Of a stretch of 64,000 bases of DNA, positions 1-7,667 are shown in pieces; position 1 is the stretch's first letter, and each line of letters starts with the position of its first letter. This stretch comes from Pseudomonas sp. SDI (lineage in GTDB: Bacteria > Pseudomonadota > Gammaproteobacteria > Pseudomonadales > Pseudomonadaceae). The translations under genes and the position numbers were made by a program. The notes under the pieces are model-generated. The model had not been told where the DNA came from and did no database searches. It saw only the letters and a list, made by a program, of their open reading frames with translations. Where the stretch lies: the NCBI RefSeq assembly GCF_003105155.1, contig NZ_QETK01000010.1, positions 95,913 to 159,912 on the forward strand, given 5' to 3'.

Positions 1-299
1 CATACAAGACCTCCATCAGCAGCGGGCTGCCCAACAATTCCGTGTGAGGCGCCAAGGTGACGGTGGCGCCAGCAGTAATTGCCACTGAACGACTGGATTT
101 GCTCGAGGTGCCGGGCAATGTCGCAGGCCAGCTCGTTGTCATATCCGCCCATCGCAGGGATCACCAGCGTCAGCAGGATTTTCTCCAGCTTCTTGTGCTC
201 TTCGCGGGCGAAATTCATGTAGCACATCTCGCGAGCATCCAGCACTGCCTCAGACAGAACCTCACCATCAAGAGCCGCTACTGCCAGGAAGCTAGTCAT
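1..299 (-). CDS. partial unknown island protein (C-terminus beyond window edge)
   Basis: The reading frame starts with ATG at 299-297 and stays open to position 1, so the protein is cut by the window edge after about 99 residues. Its start overlaps the stop of the preceding gene (ATGA), as in the rest of this cluster, which suggests translational coupling. The visible part begins MTSFLAVAALDGE and contains a charged helical stretch near residues 32-42 (FAREEHKKLEK). I do not recognise a family. In P4-like elements the next genes usually lead towards the replication primase, but nothing visible here shows that function. Confidence 0.6.
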   Translation of the reverse strand, partial: MTSFLAVAALDGEVLSEAVLDAREMCYMNFAREEHKKLEKILLTLVIPAMGGYDNELACDIARHLEQIQSFSGNYCWRHRHLGASHGIVGQPAADGGLV

Positions 300-628
300 T
301 GGGCACCTCCGACTTGGGCTGCGGCCTTGAAATGCTCCACCAGCGCAGCGCCTGGGCGCAGCTGGCGCTGGCATTCCACAAACGTGGTGTGGACCTCATC
401 AGACATGCGCAAGGCGTCGTCCAAGCCTGCCAGGGAGTCACGACAACGACCTTGAATGCTGATCGAAGCGTGCGGGAACTCGGTTCTCACCAAGGTGGCG
501 ATGCCACCGGCAAGGCTGCGACCGACCACCGGAGGAAGGCAGATCGATTGCTGGCCGGGGATGGTGAGCACGACCTGAGATTGGATGAAGCCCTGTACCG
601 CTTCGGCGTTGCGTTGAGCCGGAGTCAT
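296..628 (-). CDS. hypothetical island protein, 110 aa
   Basis: A 110-residue protein starting MTPAQRNAEAVQGF. No signal peptide, membrane segment or known motif is visible. The start overlaps the stop of the Ash-like ORF (ATGA), and its own stop overlaps the start of the next gene in the same way. It is therefore part of a tightly coupled minus-strand cluster downstream of the immunity-RNA region. Coding status is supported mainly by the two conserved overlaps. An open frame on the opposite strand covers the same bases but has no such context. Function unknown. Confidence 0.6.
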   Translation of the reverse strand: MTPAQRNAEAVQGFIQSQVVLTIPGQQSICLPPVVGRSLAGGIATLVRTEFPHASISIQGRCRDSLAGLDDALRMSDEVHTTFVECQRQLRPGAALVEHFKAAAQVGGAQ

Positions 629-1104
629 TGAGCACCGCCTTGCCCTTCCAGGGCGCGGGCGATATCGGTGTTATGGTTGTAGCGGGCGAGGCGGACGGAC
701 AGGGAAGAGTTTGCGCGAAGAGCGGCCAGGGCCAGGCGCCTGTGAGCGTATGCGCGAACTTTGGACGGATTGAGGGCGTGCATGGGTGTAGCTCCTAACG
801 TAATGAGGGAGCTACCACGTTCGTTACCAAGCGAATGGGTGGTAGCTGTGCGCAGGTTGGTAAACCGGGACGTTAGGAACCCGGCAGGCACGAGTGCCTC
901 CCACGCACAGCCACCATAAAACGGATTTGCGGGCGTAAAAAAAGCGCCTGCAATCGTAATGGGGGCGCTGTTGCGCCTAACGTTCAGCGGGTTACCAAGC
1001 CCGGTCGCTGAATTTGCAGCGACGGGCGAACCATACCGAGCATCACGATTGCCTGCAACCAGAAATATCGACCGTTCATCGTCGGTCTTGAGCGCCAGCG
1101 TCAT
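625..1104 (-). CDS. Ash-like family ORF overlapping the immunity RNA
   Basis: A 159-residue frame with the look of the Ash-like ORFs annotated in P4-type elements of pseudomonads: a central GFLTSRFTNLRTATTHS-like stretch (about residues 77-93) and a C-terminal half rich in Ala, Leu and Arg. It overlaps the rha-like stop at one end and the next start at the other (ATGA in both cases). The conserved-looking amino acids around residues 35-104 coincide with the inverted repeats and hairpins of the candidate immunity RNA. Part of the apparent conservation of such ORFs may therefore reflect RNA structure, not protein. Whether the frame is translated is uncertain. Confidence 0.5.
   Translation of the reverse strand: MTLALKTDDERSIFLVAGNRDARYGSPVAANSATGLGNPLNVRRNSAPITIAGAFFTPANPFYGGCAWEALVPAGFLTSRFTNLRTATTHSLGNERGSSLITLGATPMHALNPSKVRAYAHRRLALAALRANSSLSVRLARYNHNTDIARALEGQGGAQ
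794..1023 (-). ncRNA. candidate P4-type immunity RNA region (seqA / CI RNA / seqB / seqC architecture)
   Basis: On the plus strand CCTAACGT and GGTTACCAAGC occur at 976-983 and 990-1000, and CCTAACGT and GTTACCAAGC again at 794-801 and 823-832. Between them, at 855-879, the reverse complement appears: GGTTGGTAA followed by ACGTTAGG. A transcript of the minus strand thus holds a central block able to pair with an upstream and a downstream block. That is the layout known for phage P4, where the CI RNA carries seqB and pairs with seqA and seqC to force early termination. The core is closed by a 12-13 bp arm pair (840-852 with 904-916). It encloses a 5-bp hairpin at 886-899, giving a core of about 77 nt. 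A T-rich hairpin lies at 929-951. Confidence 0.65.
1030..1058 (-). promoter_or_regulatory. candidate promoter of the P4-type immunity/leader transcript
   Basis: On the minus strand TTGCAG (1058-1053) is followed after exactly 17 bases by TATGGT (1035-1030), a fair sigma70 pair. The predicted start, near 1023, falls on the first base of a perfect 7-bp hairpin (GTCGCTG at 1004-1010 with CAGCGAC at 1017-1023). Transcription would then run through the first target block, the self-complementary core and the second target block. This is the order expected for a P4-like leader promoter. The promoter is inferred from spacing only. Confidence 0.45.
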
Positions 1105-1616
1105 TGGCCGCCCCCTTCCAGATCGAGCGGGAGTTTCAACTGCTCCCGCAAGTGGGCGACGTGCTGGTAAGCACCTGGCTTGTCATAGCGCCAGTGGGCC
1201 AAGCGACGGCCGCATTCGCTGACCTGCTGCTGGCGAACTTCCAGAGCCTGGCGGGCGTACCCGTACCGGGCTTCGCGGAATGCCATTATGAGGTCGGCTT
1301 TCAGACCGACCACGCGGTCACTGTTGCGGGACAGCGCCAGCAGGAAAAACGCCTGGTCCTCATTCAGTAGGGCGAAGCGCTCCGGCCTACCGCCAGTAGT
1401 GCCGGCCAAGGGTTTCTCCGTTTGAAACGGAACAACCCCTAACTCTTCGAACTTGGCCAGGTAGCGGTCGATCAGCGCCATGGAGTTCTTGTGCTTGTTC
1501 TCCAGCTGTTCAGCCAGCAGGCGGCTATCCACGCGCGGCTCACCGTTGTACTGGGTCAGGGTAACAGGGAGCTTGTCGTTGCCAGGCTCTGCCGGTGGCA
1601 TAGTCGTCTTTTTCAT
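1101..1616 (-). CDS. Rha-family phage regulatory protein
   Basis: A protein of 171 residues if started at ATG 1616; the longer frame upstream lacks support. The start chosen overlaps the upstream stop (ATGA). Residues from about VDSRLLAEQLENKHKN onward match the Rha regulatory domain: a helix with the Lys-His-Lys pattern, then a segment with ALLNEDQAFFLLALSRN, and a Lys/Arg-rich C-terminal helix (FREARYGYARQ). Rha proteins are found in prophages and satellites and are thought to act in lysogeny or host-specific growth control. It lies directly before the immunity-RNA ORF, which fits a regulatory role. Family assignment is fairly safe; the precise target is unknown. Confidence 0.8.
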   Translation of the reverse strand: MKKTTMPPAEPGNDKLPVTLTQYNGEPRVDSRLLAEQLENKHKNSMALIDRYLAKFEELGVVPFQTEKPLAGTTGGRPERFALLNEDQAFFLLALSRNSDRVVGLKADLIMAFREARYGYARQALEVRQQQVSECGRRLAHWRYDKPGAYQHVAHLREQLKLPLDLEGGGQ

Positions 1617-1966
1617 GCGGCCACCCGCTGGCGCTGCTTCAAGGGCGAGCACAATATCTCCAGCACGGCGCTGGCGCGGTGGCGTTCGCCGGCAGGAAGT
1701 GTGTACCGGGTCACGGTGCAAGGCTCACCCCAGTGATTCGGCACGCGCTCGAGCTGGCGCTGGAATTTCAAGCCGTAGCCGTTGGCCAGACTGCTGATAG
1801 TCGAATGCAGGCAGTGGTCGCCCAGGCGCTCTGCCTCGAAGCGTTGCAAGCTGCCATCATTGAGCATGTACGCCAGCACTCGGGCGATCTTGCTTGGTGG
1901 CTTGCCGGTGGTAGTATCGCCTTGCGACTGGCTGCGTTTCTCTTCGGGGATCGTGGCCTTTTTCAT
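1613..1966 (-). CDS. hypothetical island protein, 117 aa, possible winged-helix
   Basis: Start taken at ATG 1966, one base after the alpA stop; the longer open frame upstream would overlap alpA completely. The basic N-terminus (MKKATIPEEKRSQSQ) is followed by KIARVLAYMLNDGSLQRFEAERLGDHCLHSTISSL, which reads like a helix-turn-helix for small phage DNA-binding proteins. A strand-rich stretch with VTRYTLP follows. Its stop overlaps the rha-like start (ATGA). I infer a DNA-binding accessory protein, but the fold is not certain. Confidence 0.6.
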   Translation of the reverse strand: MKKATIPEEKRSQSQGDTTTGKPPSKIARVLAYMLNDGSLQRFEAERLGDHCLHSTISSLANGYGLKFQRQLERVPNHWGEPCTVTRYTLPAGERHRASAVLEILCSPLKQRQRVAA

Positions 1967-1967
1967 T

Positions 1968-2189
1968 TCAGGCCACCGCTCGGCATTCGGCGATGCGGGC
2001 GTCCATCCAAGCGATAATTTCGCTCTCGTCCCACACCACGGATTTAGGGCCAAGCGTGATTTGGGGTGGGAAACGCCCATCGGCAATACGGCGGTAAATT
2101 TCTGTGGTGGAAAGACCGGTACGGTCTTTAACTTTGGGGAGTTTGATGAAGCGGCGGGGGGGCTGGGTTGGGCTGGTTTGCATTGCCAT
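1968..2189 (-). CDS. alpA: AlpA-family transcriptional regulator
   Basis: A 73-residue protein with the typical AlpA/MerR-like excisionase fold: FIKLPKVKDRTGLSTTEIYRRIADGRFPPQITLGPKSVVWDESEIIAWM. The helix-turn-helix (TGLSTTEIYRRI) and the wing (FP...ITLG..SVVW) are clear. AlpA-type proteins control integrase or excisionase genes of cryptic prophages and P4-like elements. An AGGAGG ribosome-binding site lies 8 bases before ATG 2189, the strongest in the cluster, so this gene probably opens the downstream operon. A perfect 7-bp inverted repeat sits about 85 bases upstream. Confidence 0.9.
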   Translation of the reverse strand: MAMQTSPTQPPRRFIKLPKVKDRTGLSTTEIYRRIADGRFPPQITLGPKSVVWDESEIIAWMDARIAECRAVA

Positions 2190-2273
2190 CGTCGGCGCCT
2201 CCTAGGGCGGTTTGGGTAATCGACGATGAAAAGGTTGGCAGGGAGTGCGCGCAGTTAAAATTGCTGAGCGGCG

Positions 2274-2293
2274 CCGGATATTCTGTTATCCGG
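2274..2293. promoter_or_regulatory. perfect 7-bp inverted repeat upstream of alpA
   Basis: CCGGATA (2274-2280) and TATCCGG (2287-2293) are separated by six bases. The repeat lies in the 125-bp AT-rich gap between the stop of the coiled-coil gene (2315) and the alpA start (2189), both transcribed leftwards. No T run follows, so a simple terminator is unlikely. An operator, perhaps for AlpA or for the coiled-coil protein, is the more likely reading but is inference. Confidence 0.4.
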
Positions 2294-2314
2294 TCGGATG
2301 TGTGATTTATTCTT

Positions 2315-3271
2315 TTATTTTTCATTACGAGGGCGACCAGGCCGCCTTGCAAACTCCGGCGCAGAACTTGAAATCCACCTGGCTAGCACCGCATCATTTT
2401 TCGGCAAATTCCAATCGGGTTCCGAGTCAGCAAGTCGCCTGATAACGTTAACCATATCCGTGGTTCTATGCTTGGCGTAATCGTCATGCAGCCATAGGGA
2501 TGTAGCCCGCTCCTTTACCTGCGCCTGGCACGCCCTGGCTTTTTCGTTTCGCACCTCCACATTGGATAGCTTTCTGGGCTTAGTGTCTGGCCTTCTGGTC
2601 GCGATAGACGCTGGGGGTAACTGCGTGCTGGACCGCTCCTTACGTAGCTGGTCGTTCTCGCGGGTGAGTATTTTTATCGCTTTGTCGGACGCGTCGACTG
2701 TAGCAGCAAGGTATTTTTCCCTCACAGAAGACGCATCCAATTGGATTCGTAGGCGCTCAATTTCGGCGTCTCGCTCGTCGTCTGGGCGTATTACCAAGCT
2801 CCGCTCTATGCGGATATTTAGTTTGCGAAGCTCTGCGCGTGCCGCTTTCGGGTCTTGATCCTCAAGCTGTCGCTGAATAGGGCTAACAGTTGCGCCTTTC
2901 GATACGCGGTATCGCATGGCTATTTCTTTAGCCACCTCTGGCTGCCGTACTGCGTGCTCGCGTTGGCGAGCCAACCAATCTCGGTTGACGACTACATAGG
3001 CAGATTCAACTACGCCCATTTCGGTTTCGATGAGGACGGAAGCGTACTTGCTCACAGCTAGGTTCAGGTAAGCGCCAAGCTGCCCATAAGTGATAGCGAA
3101 GCCAGGAATACTGTCTCCGTGCTTTGAGGCGGTGATTGTTTCGCGGTTGAACTCGGCGTTAGGATCGGCCGAGTTGATGGTGTTGGCGATGCCCTTCAGT
3201 ACTTCCGGGGATTCGCGCCTGAGCGATGCTATGGCGCCCTCAAGCGATACGTATTCTCCCTTTGAAATCAT
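2315..3271 (-). CDS. unknown coiled-coil protein with AT-hook-like tail
   Basis: A 318-residue protein of no family I recognise. The N-terminal third is globular (SLEGAIASLRRESPEVLKGIANTIN, then an Ala/Leu-rich segment with AITYGQLGAYLNLAVSKYASVLIETEMG). A long charged coiled coil follows (about residues 145-220, with DAEIERLRIQLDA and LTRENDQLRKE). The C-terminal part has a possible helix-turn-helix (VIRRLADSEPDWNLPKNDAVLARWI) and ends in RRPGRPRNEK, which resembles an AT-hook core. It sits between the integrase and alpA, is richer in A+T than the flanking chromosome, and is oriented like the other island genes. A DNA-binding regulator or cargo (defence) role is possible but not shown. Confidence 0.8.
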   Translation of the reverse strand: MISKGEYVSLEGAIASLRRESPEVLKGIANTINSADPNAEFNRETITASKHGDSIPGFAITYGQLGAYLNLAVSKYASVLIETEMGVVESAYVVVNRDWLARQREHAVRQPEVAKEIAMRYRVSKGATVSPIQRQLEDQDPKAARAELRKLNIRIERSLVIRPDDERDAEIERLRIQLDASSVREKYLAATVDASDKAIKILTRENDQLRKERSSTQLPPASIATRRPDTKPRKLSNVEVRNEKARACQAQVKERATSLWLHDDYAKHRTTDMVNVIRRLADSEPDWNLPKNDAVLARWISSSAPEFARRPGRPRNEK

Positions 3272-3420
3272 TAGTCAGTTCCGTCCGCTCATTCTTGGGG
3301 GAGGCGGTCTGGAAGGGAAGCCGCCTTGCTGGAACACCCGGTGGATACGCAGGCTGTATGAATATCCAGCGATGAGGCGATGTTACCAGCAGGAACCAGC
3401 AATAACCAAGCGCACAAATC

Positions 3421-3429
3421 TGTGGATAA
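3421..3429 (-). promoter_or_regulatory. consensus DnaA-box sequence next to the integrase stop
   Basis: The minus strand reads TTATCCACA, a perfect match to the high-affinity DnaA box. It lies a few bases beyond the integrase stop codon, in the gap before the coiled-coil gene. A single copy may be chance. In a self-replicating satellite it could belong to a replication or control site. Confidence 0.35.
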
Positions 3430-3432
3430 CTC

Positions 3433-4641
3433 TTAGGCGTGACGTTTGATAGTCGCCACGTTCACGCCAGCACACAGGGCGTCTACCGAGTCTGCCCACG
3501 TTTGCATCATTTCCCGGCGTTGCTCCAGGTAGTGCGCGTGGTTGTAGGTATGGCGGATCGAGTCTTGATCGCCGTGGGCAAGCTGTCGCTCGATCCAGTC
3601 GCGGTTGTAACCCCGGCTGTTGAGGCTGGTGCTCAGCAAGTGGCGGAACCCGTGGCCCGTCTGGCGTCCCTCGTAGCCAATCGTGGACAGGGCCTTGTTC
3701 ACGGTGTTCTCGCTCATCGGCCTGGATCGATCATTGCGACCAGGGAAGGCGAGGGGGTACGTGCCGGTAAGCTCATACAGGGTGCGCAGCAGCACCACGG
3801 CCTGACGTGGTAGCGGGACGATGTGAGGGCGCCGTGCCTTCATCCGTGCTGCTGGGATCGTCCAGGTCGCGGCATCCAGGTCGAACTCATCCCAGGGCGC
3901 CAGTCGTAGTTCACCAGGGCGTACCGCTGTCAGCAGCAGCAGACGAATGGCGATCTTGCTGGTGATATCGCATTGCGCTGCCTCCAGCCTTTCCAGCAGT
4001 CCGGGTAGCTCGGCTTCGGATACGTGCGGGTGATGGCGAGTGCGCGGGGCGTGCGCGGCAACCACGTCCAGATCGGTGGCGGGGTTGCCCGGCACCACAC
4101 CCTTGGCCAGCCCGAAGCGGAATATCTGGCTCAGCCATTGGCGAACCTTACGGGCGACGTTGAATGCCTCACGCCGTTCGATCTTGCGCACCAAGTCTAC
4201 CAGTTCGGGGCGCTGGACTTCGGCGGCAGGCCGCTTGCCAATCACTGGAAAAATGTCCGACTCCAGGTACTGCAATGCCTTCGACGCAGTGGCCGGCGCC
4301 CATCGTGGTTGGTTGTAGGAGTACCACTCCCGCGCCAGAGATTCGACCGTCAGTGCCTGGATCGCAGCCGCTACCTTTTCCTGCTGTTTATAGGCGCTTG
4401 GGTCTACCCCCTGTGCCAGCAGCTTCTGTGCGGCATCACGGCGCTCGCGGGCCTGGGCGAGCGTGACTGAGGGGTAGGCACCCGCGGCCAGCATCTTCGC
4501 CTTCCCTTCGAATCGGTAGCGCACGCGCCACAGCTTGCTGCCGGTAGTGGTCACCTCGAGGCATAAGCCGTGAGCGTCAGCCAGGCGATACAGCTTGTCC
4601 CGGGGTTTGGCGGTACGGATGGCAGTGTCGGTTAGCGCCAC
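3433..4641 (-). CDS. int: P4-type tyrosine recombinase (integrase)
   Basis: A 402-residue integrase. Residues 1-85 form the DUF4102-type arm-binding domain (MALTDTAIRTAKPRDKLYRL with LAAGAYPSVTLAQAR). The core-binding domain follows (about 97-180), then the catalytic domain. The catalytic set is visible: Arg241 in TAVRPGEL, Lys268 in the beta hairpin, His330-x-x-Arg333 in GHGFRH, His356, and the nucleophile Tyr366 in RHTYNH. It catalyses site-specific integration and excision. It is the gene nearest to tRNA-Leu, the usual place for an integrase of a tRNA-targeted element, and has all residues needed for activity. Confidence 0.95.
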   Translation of the reverse strand: MALTDTAIRTAKPRDKLYRLADAHGLCLEVTTTGSKLWRVRYRFEGKAKMLAAGAYPSVTLAQARERRDAAQKLLAQGVDPSAYKQQEKVAAAIQALTVESLAREWYSYNQPRWAPATASKALQYLESDIFPVIGKRPAAEVQRPELVDLVRKIERREAFNVARKVRQWLSQIFRFGLAKGVVPGNPATDLDVVAAHAPRTRHHPHVSEAELPGLLERLEAAQCDITSKIAIRLLLLTAVRPGELRLAPWDEFDLDAATWTIPAARMKARRPHIVPLPRQAVVLLRTLYELTGTYPLAFPGRNDRSRPMSENTVNKALSTIGYEGRQTGHGFRHLLSTSLNSRGYNRDWIERQLAHGDQDSIRHTYNHAHYLEQRREMMQTWADSVDALCAGVNVATIKRHA

Positions 4642-4686
4642 GGCGTTTCCCTTGCGGTTGCCTGAGCACGCTGGAATGCGGTCAGT

Positions 4687-4740
4687 GTGTGAGTAGATTT
4701 CTGGACCTAACTCGTCCTACTCACAAATCTACTCACATAC
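4687..4740. promoter_or_regulatory. repeated CTACTCAC sites between integrase and tRNA (candidate arm sites)
   Basis: The octamer CTACTCAC occurs at 4717-4724 and 4729-4736, and its reverse complement GTGAGTAG at 4689-4696. The outer copies are part of a longer inverted repeat (GTGTGAGTAGATTT at 4687-4700 against AAATCTACTCACAT at 4725-4738, 13 of 14 matching). The sites lie 46-100 bases upstream of the integrase start and before tRNA-Leu, where arm-type integrase sites or an int operator are expected. The role is inferred. Confidence 0.5.
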
Positions 4741-4779
4741 TTTCGGGCTTACAAGGGAATCACTGGGAACGGTGGGCAC

Positions 4780-4805
4780 AAAAAAACCGGCTCAGTGGCC
4801 GGTTT
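4780..4805 (-). terminator. intrinsic terminator downstream of tRNA-Leu
   Basis: Read on the minus strand, an 8-bp stem (AAACCGGC 4784-4791 with GCCGGTTT 4798-4805) and a 6-base loop are followed by a run of T. It lies 45 bases past the CCA end of the tRNA and ends that transcript. If the element integrated at the tRNA 3' end, this terminator is on the element side of the junction. Confidence 0.8.
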
Positions 4806-4849
4806 CTCTGGTGTTCCGGGTCTTGTAGGGACCGCTTGGAACTATATGA

Positions 4850-4934
4850 TGGTGCCCCGAGGGAGACTCGAACTCCCACTCCTTTCGAAAACGGATTTTG
4901 AATCCGCCGCGTCTACCAATTCCGCCATCAGGGC
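4850..4934 (-). tRNA. tRNA-Leu (anticodon CAA)
   Basis: An 85-nt class II tRNA with a 7-bp acceptor stem (GCCCTGA with TCGGGGC, one wobble pair), discriminator A and an encoded CCA. The anticodon loop TTCAAAA shows CAA, reading UUG. The long variable arm and the TTCGAGTCT T-loop are present. It is intact and adjoins the integrase of the island, so its 3' end is the likely attachment site. Confidence 0.97.
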
Positions 4935-4946
4935 TTGTGGGCGCGA

Positions 4947-4975
4947 AGTATAGAGACGTGCCTACCGTTGGTCAA
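4947..4975 (-). promoter_or_regulatory. tRNA-Leu promoter
   Basis: On the minus strand TTGACC (4975-4970), a 17-base spacer and TATACT (4952-4947) form a strong sigma70 promoter. The predicted start lies a few bases before the tRNA. The GC-rich discriminator (GCGCCC) is typical of stable-RNA promoters under stringent control. Confidence 0.85.
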
Positions 4976-5042
4976 TCAGCTTTCATGGTCAATTTTCGCG
5001 GTTTCCGCTAAACTTTCCGGCCCTGTCGAACCGAACACCATC

Positions 5043-7222
<2,180 letters not shown>

Positions 7223-7267
7223 TGTTCTGTCGATCCTGACAAGTAAAATTGCAACCTGGAGTGCTAA

Positions 7268-7606
7268 ATGAGCTTTCTGATTCCTGCCGCCTACGCGGAC
7301 GCCGCTGCCCCTGCTGCTGCCGGCCCTGCCGGTACCGGCTTTGAATGGATCTTCCTGGTCGGTTTCCTGGTCATCTTCTACCTGATGATCTGGCGTCCAC
7401 AGGCCAAACGTGCCAAAGAACAGAAGAACCTGCTGAGTAACCTGCAAAAAGGTGACGAAGTTGTCACCAACGGCGGTATCGCCGGCAAGATCGTCAAAGT
7501 TGCCGACGACTTCGTCGTGCTGGAAGTGTCCGACAACGTTGAGCTGAAGTTCCAGAAGGGCGCCGTTGCCGCGACCCTGCCTAAAGGCACGCTCAAAGCG
7601 ATCTAA
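7268..7606 (+). CDS. yajC: preprotein translocase subunit YajC
   Basis: A 112-residue inner-membrane protein with one transmembrane helix (about 25-43, WIFLVGFLVIFYLMIW). The RPQAKRAKEQK cytoplasmic edge and a small soluble domain (GDEVVTNGGIAGKIVKV) follow. YajC associates with SecDF and the SecYEG translocon. It sits between tgt and secD, the standard gamma-proteobacterial order. Confidence 0.96.
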   Translation: MSFLIPAAYADAAAPAAAGPAGTGFEWIFLVGFLVIFYLMIWRPQAKRAKEQKNLLSNLQKGDEVVTNGGIAGKIVKVADDFVVLEVSDNVELKFQKGAVAATLPKGTLKAI

Positions 7607-7626
7607 GTTTCAGTTTTTTTAATCGA

Positions 7627-7647
7627 CGGGGCGCGCAAGGCGCCCCG
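7627..7647 (+). promoter_or_regulatory. GC-rich hairpin between yajC and secD
   Basis: A perfect 8-bp stem (CGGGGCGC 7627-7634 with GCGCCCCG 7640-7647) with a 5-base loop ends 20 bases before the secD start. A T run lies upstream of the stem, not downstream, so it does not look like a terminator for this strand. An mRNA processing or stability hairpin that sets the yajC:secD ratio is a plausible role. Confidence 0.45.
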
Positions 7648-7667
7648 CGTCTTGAACGGGCGGCGTG

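Noticed and set aside
299..631. 110-codon plus-strand frame opposite the small island gene
   Set aside because: The minus-strand frame has ATGA overlaps with both neighbours, the plus-strand one has no context.
1..4850. second attachment site (attR) within the window
   Set aside because: No repeat of the tRNA-Leu 3' end was found left of the integrase; the element runs past position 1.
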